Origin: Candidatus Electrothrix aestuarii
Lineage (GTDB): Bacteria > Desulfobacterota > Desulfobulbia > Desulfobulbales > Desulfobulbaceae
Direction: 5' to 3'
NCBI GenBank assembly: GCA_032595685.2
Contig: CP159373.1
Location: forward strand, 4,069,821-4,133,820
Length of the DNA stretch: 64,000 nucleotides
Below the pieces are notes generated by a model, which saw only the letters and a list, made by a program, of their open reading frames with translations, was not told where the DNA came from and did not search any database. Numbering within the stretch: position 1 is the first letter of the stretch; every line of letters begins with the position of its first letter. Positions 1 to 8,611 of the stretch are shown piece by piece. A program made the translations under genes and the position numbers.

Positions 1-432
1 AATTGGGTTGAGTTGACCGTCATTAACACCAAAACACAAGAGGTTCTGTATAAAAATACTTTTATCACTGATTTTAAAATAGACAGAACCAATGTTCAAT
101 CTATAGTACAAGCCGGAAGAACTCGATGGAAAGTGGAAAATGAAAACAATAATATCCTCAAAACAAAAGGCTATCATTTAGATCACAATTTCGGACATGG
201 TGATAAATTTCTCTCGAACACCTTGCTGACTCTCAACTTGGTCGCATTTCTGGCCCATACTTTCCTGGAATTTGTTGATAAAAAATACAAAGCCGTCAGA
301 TCGGTCTTGTCTGTCCGGAAAACATTTTTTAATGACCTGAAAGCATTAACCAAATATTTATTTTTCAGTAATTGGTCTCAGCTGATAAATTTTATGTTTG
401 AGCAGCTTGAGATCAAAAGGCTATCGACTTGA
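1..432 (+). CDS. ISNCY-type DDE transposase, C-terminal part (5' end outside window)
   Basis: The reading frame is open at base 1 and stops at 430-432, so only the C-terminal ~143 residues are visible. The segment RTRWKVENENNNILKTKGYH followed by H-N-F-G-H-G is the conserved C-terminal block of a large group of DDE transposases usually filed as ISNCY. It contains the last catalytic Glu in the W-K-V-E-N context. It would cut and join DNA ends of its own element. The part upstream of the window decides whether the gene is intact. The downstream edge abuts the broken IS66 gene, so at least the element end is disturbed or closely packed. Confidence 0.7.
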   Translation, partial: NWVELTVINTKTQEVLYKNTFITDFKIDRTNVQSIVQAGRTRWKVENENNNILKTKGYHLDHNFGHGDKFLSNTLLTLNLVAFLAHTFLEFVDKKYKAVRSVLSVRKTFFNDLKALTKYLFFSNWSQLINFMFEQLEIKRLST

Positions 433-450
433 TAATATTAAAATTTAAAA

Positions 451-1359
451 TTACTGCTTCCAGGATGTCTCATCCACGAACAGGATCAGTGATTCACGCA
501 CCTCCTCAAGAAACTCATCGCTAAGGGGAGAAGCGGCGCGGCCAGCTTCATGGATACATTGATTGATCGTACCGATGCCCAAATCCAATCGCAGCCAATC
601 CTGCAGAAATTCCCGGATGCGGCGGCGGGAAAGGCGCATGCGCTTGGAGAGGCACACGATCAGAGCGGTCAATTTTGGGCCGACCATGTGCCATTGGCTT
701 ATTTCAACCCCCCAGTCTTCGTTTTTTTCGAGACGATGGGGCATAAGCCGATTGACATGACCACAGCCGCCGCAAGTCGTGTCTCCGTAGATATGCTTGG
801 TGTTGATCACCTTTATCCCCGGGCCGGTGGCATCTCCCACCTCAATATCAATAACATAATGACCGGTGCGAGCGGTGAAGTCGCATGTTTCGTCCAGCTC
901 AAGGTTACAAGCCGAGCAGGTGCCTGCTTTGTGAATGATGGTGTCGTGTACGGGAAGTTTTTGCGTTCGACCATGCCCGGTGGCACCGGGTTGCTTGCCG
1001 GGTTTGTTGCCCTTGGGGCGATCATCGGTATTTTCGGGGGAATCCTGCTGGTCGGACTTGTCCGCGTCTTCATCCTGCTCGGCGGACTCCTTGTCAGAAT
1101 CGTCGAGTTCTATGTGCTCGGTTTCGTTTTGTTCTTCATCCGGTTCCTCCTCGTCGGCTTGAGCGTCGGCATCAAACCGGGCCCAGGGGAAATTTGAGCT
1201 GGGAGGCATGGAGCTGTTTTCGGAATTTTGACCCAGCCGTTCGTGAAGTTCTTTGAGGTCATCAAGTGCGAGCAGGCACAGCTCCTTTGCACTCTTACCG
1301 GGCAAGGAGTCAATAAACTGCTTATCTATTTTTAGCAACTCTTCTCTGGATAGATGCAT
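451..1359 (-). pseudogene. IS66-family transposase (TnpC), 3' truncated
   Basis: This is the N-terminal 302 residues of an IS66 transposase. Visible parts are the start with a leucine-rich helix (E-L-H-E-R-L-G-Q-N-S-x-N-S-S-x-P-P-S-S, the IS66 N-terminal signature), an acidic low-complexity linker (residues ~65-125), a zinc-finger region with CSACNLE and CGGCGHV, and the first strand of the DDE domain ending F-V-D-E-T-S-W-K. Full IS66 transposases run to about 500 residues, so roughly the C-terminal 40 percent, with most of the catalytic core, is missing. The reading stops a few bases after the break at about 455. The adjacent ISNCY-type gene and AT-rich junction suggest a deletion or insertion there. 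Not expected to be active. Confidence 0.85.
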
Positions 1360-1410
1360 GCGAACTCAGAACGTGGATAGATCTCGTAAAAAACGTTGTG
1401 ACTGTTAAAC

Positions 1411-1439
1411 TAAGTACTCGACTAAATATATTCGACACT
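1411..1439 (+). repeat. Left terminal inverted repeat of the IS630-like element
   Basis: Begins TAAGTACTCG and contains ATTCGACACT at its inner edge. It matches the reverse complement of 2579-2607 apart from a few mismatches and a one- or two-base offset in the middle. Confidence 0.65.
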
Positions 1440-1561
1440 CTTGATGGTCTCATAAAAAGTCAGAAATTCTCAAATTGCCAAGGACAACTCAAGGGGTTAC
1501 AATCCAATTTTTGGCAAAATTGGACTTTTTACGAAACCATCACTTTTATCGCATTAAAAAT

Positions 1562-2594
1562 ATGAGATACATCTCCTCGTTGGATTCATTGGAGAAATTG
1601 ACCCTTGAAGAGGGATTCCGCAATCACACGAAACATCACTTTCGTAGTCGTTGTAAAAGCATCCTGATGAGTGATGAAGGCTTTTCAGTCCCTGAAATCG
1701 CAAGGTTTTTTAAGGTTCGAACTCGTACGATTTACACTTGGTTTGACCGATGGGAATCATTCGGTGTTTCCGGTCTGACTATTCTTCCTGGACGTGGACG
1801 ACGGACAGTTCTTAATGAAGTTAGCAGTGATGAGATCAGCATAATCGAAAAAGCTGTATCTGAACATCCTCAAAATCTTGGAGGAGTATGCAAGCATTTG
1901 CAGGAACAACTCGGACTTTCAGTAACAAAGAAGATGCTGCAACGCTTTCTTAAAAAAACTCGGCTATTCCTGGAAACGCCTTAGAAGAGTCCTGAAAGGA
2001 TCCCCAGACCCCGAAGAATACAATAAAAAAATTCGAGAACTCTCAATGCTGTTTGCCCTGGAAGCGCAAGGGGCTCTGAATATTTATTTTGCCGACGAAA
2101 GTGGCTTCAGCCTTACGCCGTACATTCCGTATGGCTGGCAGAAAACCGGAGAAACGAATGGAATTCCGTCGGAACGAAGCACTCGTATTAATGTTTTTGG
2201 TCTGATGTCACGGAATAATGAGCTGGAGGCTTACTGTTCGTCGGGAAACTTTACGTCGAAGCTTATCATGACCTGTATCGATAACTTTTTACTCACTGCG
2301 ACAAAAGGAAGATCTGTTATCGTTATGGATAATGCTTCTATCCACAGCAGTGCCGCATTCAAAGAAAAAATAGAAGAATGGAACGAGCAGGATTTGTACA
2401 TATTTTTCCTTCCCCGATACAGCCCTCATCTGAATCTCATTGAGATTCTGTGGAGAAAGATAAAATATGAGTGGCTGAGGCCAGATGACTATAAAAACAT
2501 GAATACTCTCGAAAGAGCTCTGGATGATATATTGACCAGATTCGGACGAGATTATTTCATTAATTTTAGAGACCCTGAAGTGTCGATTATTTAA
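1562..2594 (+). pseudogene. IS630-family transposase split by a frameshift at an A7 run
   Basis: The first part (1562-~1954) carries the helix-turn-helix half of an IS630 transposase (S-V-P-E-I-A-R-F-F-K-V-R-T-R-T-I-Y-T-W-F). The second part, in the frame ending at 2594, carries the DDE core: Y-F-A-D-E-S-G-F, V-I-V-M-D-N-A-S-I-H-S and S-P-H-L-N-L-I-E. The frames meet at 1952-1958, seven A residues followed by CTCGGC. Dropping one A restores the expected L-K-K-L-G-Y-S-W-K-R junction. This is either a one-base insertion that kills the gene or a +1 frameshift or slippage site, since some IS elements make their transposase that way. The start ATG at 1562 has no clear ribosome site; an upstream in-frame start at 1475 is possible. 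Confidence 0.75.
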
Positions 2595-2607
2595 TGGTGA
2601 CTACTTA
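2579..2607 (-). repeat. Right terminal inverted repeat of the IS630-like element
   Basis: Read on the minus strand it begins TAAGTAGTCA and contains AATCGACACT. It overlaps the transposase stop codon at 2592-2594. Confidence 0.65.
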
Positions 2608-3595
2608 CCAGTCGAGCCTCAAGTCCCGCAGTTTGTTGTCTGGCATGGGCAGGGGAATGGACAACCAAAACACGTTCATCCCATTCCATTTTTTCGACGT
2701 CTTTTTCAAAAAACTGAGTACGATTAAACTCATAGCCTTTAGCTGCAAAAATCAATTCGCCCTTATAATTTTCTCTGAAAACAGAGACCAAATCATCTTC
2801 TTGATCTTTGGCAATACCTGTATTAATCCAATCAGTTATTTCATGAGAAGTTTTACCGGTCAACGGCAAGGGGCACAAATAGTGCTGCCCGGAAGAGACC
2901 AAGTAAGCCCGAGTCTCCAATGCACTCATTTTGCAATCACCTGAGAACAATAATCCGGATTTTTCAAGGCTCTCATTGACCCGGGCTATCAAGGGAATAT
3001 AGAGACCGTCGTCTGCCTTTTCACCGGAAACAACATCAGAAGCCAATGGCATTCCCAGAGGATCCAGAGCAGCACTCATCAATTTTATTTGTGGTAACTT
3101 GGCATTGTCTTTGCTGTGACCGAATTGTACCAATCCATCTTCCGTGATTTCTTGATCTGCAGAAACTGTAGTTGCATCACATCGGATTGTTTCCGGCTCC
3201 AGATTATATACCTCTATCGTCTGTTGATTGAGATCCGCTTCTATCTTTGATCAGCATGTGTTATTGCTTAAATGTCTGAGAAGATGGGCCAAACGGTCAT
3301 CACTGAAATCTAGTGGCACTACCGGCTGATCCGCCAAAAAGCTTAATGTGTGTTGCATTTCCTGGGCATACTCACTCATCGAGACTTTGCGATGATCCCC
3401 TTCAGTTATGATATAGGACATCCATATGACGGTGGTCCATCCCCAGCTGAGTTGTCTCTGATTTCCATGTTGAGGAATATGCCTGTCGATGATTTCCCGA
3501 AGGCCCATCCTGATCATTTGTGCTATAAGCAGAGGGATATCATCCACTCGCTCTGTGATGATTTGAAGTTTGTCTTTGTCGAAAACGCCTTGCTC
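2608..3595 (-). pseudogene. IS1634-type transposase remnant with internal TGA and lost 3' end
   Basis: On the minus strand one frame runs from 3595 to the IS630 right end at 2607. The N-terminal part (start codon candidate GTG at 3547) reads L-R-E-I-I-D-R-H-I-P-Q-H-G-N; the later part reads R-C-D-A-T-T-V-S-A-D and L-V-Q-F-G-H-S-K-D, both typical of IS1634 transposases. Codon 3253-3251 is TGA in the context N-N-T-C-stop-S-K-I-E. The frame is the same on both sides, so this is a nonsense change, most simply TGG to TGA, rather than a frameshift. The 3' part beyond A-R-Q-Q-T-A-G-L is replaced by the IS630 end. Inactive. Confidence 0.8.
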
Positions 3596-3598
3596 TTA

Positions 3599-3857
3599 TG
3601 ATGTCAAATTCGCTATCATTTCAGTGTCATTTATGATTATAGAAAAAGGAGTTTCAACTCAATCTCATACCAAAATAGGGTCTGTTTGAAATTTTACAAG
3701 CCCGATTCAGAATTAATTTTTCCAAATTTAAAATGAGCGAATGGGGAGAAGTAAAATTGAAAAAGGCAATAATTTGTTTTTGGGTTACATACAAAAAATG
3801 GTGCTCACTCACTAATTAATTAATACTTCTAACAATACCTTCGCCAATTGCCCATTC
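3599..3857. other. Non-coding stretch between two IS remnants
   Basis: An AT-rich stretch of about 260 bases with no plausible gene. It probably contains the outer end of the IS1634-type element and the left end of the transposon whose gene begins at 3908, but I could not define either terminal repeat. Confidence 0.4.
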
Positions 3858-3901
3858 CTCTTGAATGATTATTATTATGAAAATGACAAATCATTCAAGA
3901 G
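3858..3901 (+). promoter_or_regulatory. 12-bp hairpin over the ribosome-binding site of the 3908 transposase
   Basis: CTCTTGAATGAT at 3858-3869 is perfectly complementary to ATCATTCAAGAG at 3890-3901, with a 20-base loop. The AAGAGAG that could serve as Shine-Dalgarno lies in or at the edge of the 3' arm, six bases before the ATG at 3908. Such hairpins in other insertion sequences block translation from transcripts that enter from outside; that role here is inferred. It may also be part of the element's end. Confidence 0.5.
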
Positions 3902-3907
3902 AGCAAA

Positions 3908-4615
3908 ATGGACATTTTCAGCATACTCTGTTGTTTAAGCCCTTGCCTTGACCGCACAACTTTACGCCAATTGGCTATTATTGTCTCAGCAATTTTGTCT
4001 ATGCCGGATAGAGTCACCATGCTCGGCATATCACGTTGGACTGAAAAGGGCGGTAGCTATCGAACCATCCAACGGTTTTTTAAAACAAAAATTGACTGGG
4101 CAAAGGTTCAGTGGATTTTTATCCGTACCCACCTGCTGGGAAATTCCGGAGTCACTCTTTTGGGTGGAGACGAGGTCGTCACTCCGAAGGCAGGTAAAAA
4201 GACCTTTGGGCTCGGACGGTTTTTCTCTTCCATCTATGGTAAGCCGATACCGGGTATGTGCCATTTGCAATTATCGTTAATTTCTGTTGAGAAAGAGAAC
4301 TCTTACCCGTTGATAACTCAACAAATGCAGCAATCTGAAAAAACAAAGTCGAAAAAATCCAAGCCGTTAAAATCCAAATCTAAACGCAAAACCAAAAAAG
4401 GCGGGCGTCCTAAAGGAAGTCGTAACAAAAATCGTCGTAATGTAGAGCTCACGGAAACCCAAAAAATATTGCAGGAAAACATTAAAAAGGCACTTGCCTT
4501 GGTTGGTAATACATTAAAATTAGATTACTTTGTCTACGATGGAGCCTTGGGGCATAATAATGGTGTCCGATTGGTCAGACAATGTGATCTGCATTTAATC
4601 TCAAAATTACGCTAT
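3908..4615 (+). pseudogene. DDE transposase N-terminal fragment (IS701/IS4-like), 3' end lost
   Basis: The ATG at 3908 starts about 235 residues of a DDE transposase. Visible are an N-terminal helical region, the segment L-L-G-G-D-E-V-V-T-P-K-A-G-K-K-T with the first catalytic Asp, a very basic linker (K/R rich, residues ~148-178, with G-G-R-P-K-G-S-R-N-K), and V-Y-D-G-A-L-G-H with the second Asp. The homology stops after I-S-K-L-R-Y-D-A-A-L, where the gene runs into the FGE-domain gene in another frame. CTGCGCTG at the junction fits both the transposase (A-A-L) and the FGE gene (L-R-W), so the join may be an end-joining event on eight shared bases. Not functional. Confidence 0.7.
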
Positions 4616-5320
4616 GATGCTGCGCTGGATTGAACCGGGTACCTTTATGATGGGTTCGCCGAAAGATGAGCCGGAGCGGGATAACGATGAGACTTTGCAC
4701 CAGGTGACCCTGAGCGAAGACTTCTGGCTTGGTGCCACCACGGTAACTCAGGAGCTGTGGCAGGCAGTTACGGGAGAGAACCCGAGCGAGTTTAAAGGGG
4801 CGCAACGTCCGGTGGAACGAGTCAGCTGGGAGGATGCACAACGATTTATGGAGCAGCTGAATAAAGAGATTCCCGGCCTTGAGCTGGAACTGCCCACAGA
4901 GGCTCAGTGGGAGTATGCCTGCCGGGCTGGAACTGTTACCCCGTTTTTCTTTGGGGGAAAGGTCAGTACGGATCAGGTGAATTATGACGGTAATTATCCC
5001 TATGGTGACGGTGAAAAGGGTGAGTATCGGAAGGAAACTGTTGACGTCAAGGACTTGCCCTGTAATGACTGGGGCATCTGTACCAGATGCACGGCAATGT
5101 TTGGGAATGGTGCCGGGACTGGTTTGGTGAGTATCCGGTCGCGCCGGAGATTGATCCTGTAGGACCGGATAGTGGAGAATACCGTGTGCTTCGTGGCGGC
5201 TCCTGGATCTCCTTCGGCGGGTACTGCCGTTCTGCCCTCCGCCGCTGGCGCACGCCGAACCGCCGCAGCAGCCTTCTTGGCTTCCGCCTTGCCCAAGGTC
5301 GAACAGGTCAGGCAAGGTAA
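4614..5320 (+). pseudogene. FGE/SUMF1-domain protein, 5' truncated and frameshifted
   Basis: The open frame from 4614 reads L-R-W-I-E-P-G-T-F-M-M-G-S-P-K-D-E-P-E-R, then V-T-Q-E-L-W, P-T-E-A-Q-W-E-Y-A-C-R-A-G and D-L-P-C-N-D-W-G-I, the order found in formylglycine-generating-enzyme-fold proteins. At about 5080 the frame breaks: the expected Y-Q-M-H-G-N-V-W-E-W-C continues two bases out of phase (frame from 5087 to 5320), ending R-G-G-S-W and L-L-G-F-R-L-A. Two extra bases (TG) after G-I explain it. Relatives at 57931 and 58770 have a Y-G-L-W/F module before this point, so the 5' end was lost when the transposase fragment joined. The R-S-A-L-R site has Ser where true FGE has its second active Cys. 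Confidence 0.85.
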
Positions 5321-5450
5321 GGATGGTTCAGCACGGTTTCCGTTCAAGCTTGCCGTCGCGGAGCAGGCAGCGCAGAATGGTACCGTTGCTGAACCAGGGG
5401 AGAACATGCGTAGGGGCGCGGCGCTCGCCCTGGAATGCAAACCGGAATAT

Positions 5451-5493
5451 CGTAGGGCGCACGGCGCGCCGTCCCCCCTTTTATATTCCTACG
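5451..5493. repeat. GC-rich nested palindrome downstream of serS
   Basis: CGTAGG at 5451-5456 pairs with CCTACG at 5488-5493 and encloses the perfect 12-base palindrome ACGGCGCGCCGT at 5461-5472. A similar GC-rich block (TAGGGGCGCGGCGCTCGCCC) lies at 5411-5430. This looks like a dispersed palindromic repeat. It may help to end serS transcription, but there is no T-run. Confidence 0.45.
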
Positions 5494-5498
5494 GGAAA

Positions 5499-6770
5499 TT
5501 AAAACCGATCCGTAAAATACGGTTCAAGCACCTTGGGTATGCGGACTGTTCCATCTTCCTGCTGATAATTTTCCAGCACAGCCAGGAGGGTGCGCCCGAC
5601 AGCCAACCCCGAGCCATTCAGGGTATGTACCAGACGGCTTTTTTTCTCGCCATCAGGGCGATAACGGATGCCTGCCCGGCGGGCCTGGAAATCAAGAAAA
5701 TTCGAGCAAGAAGAAATCTCCCGATAGGTATTTTGTCCAGGCAACCAGACCTCAAGATCGTAGGTCTTGGCAGAGGAAAATCCTAAGTCACCGGAACAAA
5801 GGCTGACCACCCGATAAGGTAGCTCCAGCAATTGGAGGATCTCTTCAGCATCGGCGAGTAAGGAGTCCAGTTCGTCAGCAGAGGTTTCCGGGGTGGTAAA
5901 CTTGACCAGCTCTACCTTGTCGAATTGGTGCTGGCGAATCAGGCCCCTGGTGTCTTTGCCGTAAGAGCCTGCCTCAGAGCGGAAGCAGGGCGTGTAGGCC
6001 GTGTATTTCAGGGGCAGGTCTGCCTCAGCCAGGGTTTCGTCGCTGTGGATATTAGTCAGCGGTACCTCAGCAGTGGGGATCAGCCAGAGATCCCAGTCCT
6101 CAATCTTGAACAGATCTTCTTTAAACTTGGGGAGCTGGCCTGTGCCGGTCATGGACTTGGAGTTCACCATAAAGGGCGGCAGCATCTCTGTATAGCCGTG
6201 TTTCTGGGTGTGCAGATCCAGAAAAAAGTTGGTCAGCGCTCTGGACAGCTTGGAAGCAAAGCCCTTGAGCAGGGCAAAACGGGCTCCTGAGAGTTTGGCC
6301 GCAGTCTCAAAATCCAGAATGCCCTGCCCCTCACCGATCTCCCAATGTGCTTTGGGTTCAAAGGAAAACTGGGGGATTTCACCCCAGGTTCGAACCTCCA
6401 CGTTATCGCTATCATCGGCACCTTTGGGCACGGAGTCGTCACAGAGGTTAGGGATAGCCATAACAACCTGCTCAAGCTCTTCCTGAACCTGGGACAGCTC
6501 TTTATCCATCTCCTTAATGCGCTCAGAAACCTCTCGCATTTCTACGATCAGCGGTTCTGCTTTGTCGTGCTCTCCGGCTTTCTTTAAGGGCGCAATCTCT
6601 TTGGAAACCGTGTTGCGTCGATTTTTCAGTTGCTCCACCTCGCCCAGCAATGCTAAGCGTTTGGCATCAATTGTTGTAAATTGTTCAACAAGATCCACCT
6701 TCATCCCGCGATGGAGGCATTTTTCTCGGACAAGTTCTATATTTTCCCGGATAAAACGTAGTTCAAGCAT
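5499..6770 (-). CDS. serS: Seryl-tRNA synthetase
   Basis: Charges tRNA-Ser (and tRNA-Sec where present) with serine in the cytosol, using ATP. At 423 residues it has the normal length. The N-terminal ~110 residues form the tRNA-binding antiparallel coiled coil ([10 protein letters not shown] start, long E/K-rich helices). The class II catalytic core follows, with motif 2 in [16 protein letters not shown], the loop R-Q-H-Q-F-D-K-V-E, and motif 3 in [10 protein letters not shown]. The ATG at 6770 gives the canonical N-terminus. It stands alone: the FGE pseudogene ends upstream on the other strand and tatC is divergent. tRNA-Ser charging is also the first step of selenocysteine synthesis, relevant to the selD-like gene at 27 kb. 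Confidence 0.97.
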   Translation of the reverse strand: MLELRFIRENIELVREKCLHRGMKVDLVEQFTTIDAKRLALLGEVEQLKNRRNTVSKEIAPLKKAGEHDKAEPLIVEMREVSERIKEMDKELSQVQEELEQVVMAIPNLCDDSVPKGADDSDNVEVRTWGEIPQFSFEPKAHWEIGEGQGILDFETAAKLSGARFALLKGFASKLSRALTNFFLDLHTQKHGYTEMLPPFMVNSKSMTGTGQLPKFKEDLFKIEDWDLWLIPTAEVPLTNIHSDETLAEADLPLKYTAYTPCFRSEAGSYGKDTRGLIRQHQFDKVELVKFTTPETSADELDSLLADAEEILQLLELPYRVVSLCSGDLGFSSAKTYDLEVWLPGQNTYREISSCSNFLDFQARRAGIRYRPDGEKKSRLVHTLNGSGLAVGRTLLAVLENYQQEDGTVRIPKVLEPYFTDRF

Positions 6771-7247
6771 GATGTGTACTCGGTAATAAAATCAATATGA
6801 TAAAGAGAAATTGGCTCTAGGTAATATTTTTGCTGCTGGTTTTGAAAATAAATCCGTTTGTATTAGCATGGCCTGCGATATTCAGCAATGCTTATTCAAG
6901 CCGTATTCCCGTATGAAGCAGGCAAGAAAAGGATTGGGTATGTTGGAGATGCGGCGATAAAATTTAAGCCGCTATTTTACCAATCCTTTGCTTAACTTGA
7001 AAGTTATATTGAAAAATATGTAGGTATTTTGCTGAAGCTGTGGGCATGTCCGCCTCATATTTTCTTTTATGAAAGGAAAGGGAGACTGCGGTCCGCGTGG
7101 TATTCAATTGCTTTTACCGGGAAGTTTTGCTACATATTAACGTATTCATATTGCTTATGCATTTTCGTGCCATGAACTTCTGATACGCTTTTGATACCCG
7201 TGGCATCTCCTTGTCCTCTAACTGTAATTTGAGCAGCAAATATCCTT
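6771..7247. other. Intergenic region between divergent serS and tatC, with a nested hairpin
   Basis: No plausible gene is seen. It should contain both promoters. A two-level inverted repeat lies at 6928-6990 (separate entry). I looked for a T-box motif on the serS side and did not find one. Confidence 0.5.
6928..6990. repeat. Nested inverted repeat in the serS-tatC spacer
   Basis: AAAGGATTGG at 6928-6937 pairs perfectly with CCAATCCTTT about 43 bases downstream (6980-6989). Inside it GCGGC (6951-6955) pairs with GCCGC (6968-6972). The structure would form on either strand about 160 bases upstream of the serS start. It could be a leader RNA structure or a small dispersed repeat; no family is recognised. 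Confidence 0.4.
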
Positions 7248-7958
7248 GTGCAACGGTACAATAATCTCGTTATTTTTTTATTGGAACTGCGAAAGTCCAT
7301 TCGCTTTCTTGGTATCAGCCTTATTGCGCTGACCATTATTTTTTTCTTTCTCTCTACCGGTCTGATTACGGTTTTTCAGGAGCATTTGCGGGAACAGCTC
7401 TATTTTTTTTCCGTGGCTGGCCCCTTTCTTGCCCATGTTAAGGTGGCTTTTTTCGGGGCTGTATATGCCCTCATGCCCTTGCTCATGCATGTGCTCTGGA
7501 AGGCGATGGGAAAACCCTTTGCTGTAACCGGTCAAAAGCTGTTCTGGTTTGTCTTTGCCACCTGTTTCCTCTTTTATAGTGGCACCTTGTTTTGTTATTT
7601 TATTACCTTGCCCTATGGGATTGAATTTCTGCTCAGCTTTCAGTCGGAAAGCATGAAGGCAGTGATCTCTATTGGGCGTTTTGTTAATTTTGTGACGATT
7701 TTTATCCTGGCCTTTGGAGCTATTTTTGAATTACCGGTTTTTATGGTTTTCTCCGCCCAGGTTGGGGTAATTTCCCGCCAGGTTTTTGAGAAAAATCGGC
7801 GCTTCGCAGTCCTTGGTATCGCAATTTTGGCAGCCCTGCTGACACCCACTCCTGATGCGGTCAATATGGCCTTAATGGGAGGACCGCTTTATTTGCTGTA
7901 CGAAGCAGGCATTTTAGTAATTCGCTTTTTGCGGATTGGTGAGCGGAAAGCTACGTGA
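7248..7958 (+). CDS. tatC: Twin-arginine translocase subunit TatC
   Basis: Integral membrane receptor for folded, cofactor-bearing proteins with twin-arginine signals, acting with TatA/TatB. The 236 residues contain about six hydrophobic segments. Family features seen are the N-terminal short helix, a periplasmic turn ending F-S-V-A-G-P-F-L-A-H-V-K-V-A (like the conserved P-x-E/G-x-F region), G-T-L-F-C-Y-F-I-T-L-P, F-G-A-I-F-E-L-P-V, and A-A-L-L-T-P-T-P-D-A before the last helices. The start is a GTG at 7248; no ATG fits and no strong ribosome site is present, so the start is uncertain by some residues. No tatA is nearby, so this gene stands alone in the window. Confidence 0.88.
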   Translation: MQRYNNLVIFLLELRKSIRFLGISLIALTIIFFFLSTGLITVFQEHLREQLYFFSVAGPFLAHVKVAFFGAVYALMPLLMHVLWKAMGKPFAVTGQKLFWFVFATCFLFYSGTLFCYFITLPYGIEFLLSFQSESMKAVISIGRFVNFVTIFILAFGAIFELPVFMVFSAQVGVISRQVFEKNRRFAVLGIAILAALLTPTPDAVNMALMGGPLYLLYEAGILVIRFLRIGERKAT

Positions 7959-8056
7959 GAAAATGGAAAAGAGATAGTGAGTAGGAGAGTATGTTTATTT
8001 TGTCATAGAAGAATTCTTTCCCCTCTGAGGGGATTATTTATTTTGCTGCCACTCGG

Positions 8057-8458
8057 TTAAAACTCAACTAATTTGATGCCGTTTGTCTCTAAAAGAGCAG
8101 CTGTGACACCAAGTTGTTTTACTCCGCAGGACGGGCTCTTGGCCTTGAGCAAGGCCAGGCGAATGTTTTGATCCCGGGCAATTTTCAGAACAGCTTCGGC
8201 ACCGGCAAGGAATTGTTGGGTCACATCCTGGTCATCTTTGTTGATAACAGAGGCAAAACCGGTGAGAACATCCATTCCGTCTCCACCTCTCAACTCAGCC
8301 GGAGGGCGTGGGGTAGGGAGCCCGCCGAGTTGCTCTGGGCAAACAGGGATGTAGATAAAGTCATCAAGGTATTTCAAACAGCGTTCATTGGGCTTACTTT
8401 GCCCGTCGTAGCGGGTGCATAAGCCAATCAAACAACTGCTGATCAGACATTTTTTCAT
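8057..8458 (-). CDS. DUF523 family protein
   Basis: A small 133-residue cytosolic protein of the DUF523 family, function unknown. Diagnostic features are the N-terminal M-K-K-C-L-I-S-S-C-L-I-G, Y-I-P-V-C-P-E-Q-L-G-G-L-P-T-P-R, and the C-terminal K-S-P-S-C-G-V. The conserved cysteines suggest metal or iron-sulfur binding, which I infer and cannot show. Length and start (ATG 8458) match the family. It is convergent with tatC and divergent from the ftsB-like gene, so probably monocistronic. Confidence 0.9.
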   Translation of the reverse strand: MKKCLISSCLIGLCTRYDGQSKPNERCLKYLDDFIYIPVCPEQLGGLPTPRPPAELRGGDGMDVLTGFASVINKDDQDVTQQFLAGAEAVLKIARDQNIRLALLKAKSPSCGVKQLGVTAALLETNGIKLVEF

Positions 8459-8611
8459 AGAGAAGCTTCGAGACAGGTATTTTGTTGCGGGGCGTGACAG
8501 CAGAACATTATAGTCAATCGTACATCCTCTTCGCTCTTTGGAGCTGAGAGGAAGACCTAACTCCTCAGCTGATATCTCGCTGCTTGCGGCGTACCGGTAT
8601 AATTATATTTA

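Larger units (their letters stand above)
1411..2607 (+). mobile_element. IS630-like insertion sequence with imperfect terminal inverted repeats
   Basis: The ends 1411-1439 and 2579-2607 are imperfect inverted repeats of about 29 bases: both begin TAAGTA and both share the inner block TCGACACT. Both termini carry TA, as expected for the TA target duplication of IS630/Tc1 elements. Between them lies one transposase split over two frames. The right end sits inside an IS1634-type transposase gene, whereas the left end lies just upstream of the IS66 gene. The two flanks do not join into one gene, so the element either landed at an older junction or later recombined. Confidence 0.75.

Noticed and set aside
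550-1197. Long plus-strand frame of 215 codons
   Set aside because: It is the antisense shadow of the IS66 transposase; hydrophobic repeats come from its acidic linker read backward.
3251-3253. In-frame TGA in the IS1634-type transposase as a possible selenocysteine
   Set aside because: The site fits a Trp codon in a decayed, truncated transposase, and no selenoprotein transposase of this type is known. A nonsense mutation is the simpler reading.
5172-5786. 204-codon plus-strand frame across the FGE pseudogene and the serS end
   Set aside because: It mixes an out-of-frame reading of the FGE gene with antisense serS; no domain fits.
6771-6930. T-box riboswitch before serS
   Set aside because: I could not find the TGGNACCGCG T-box sequence in the serS leader strand.
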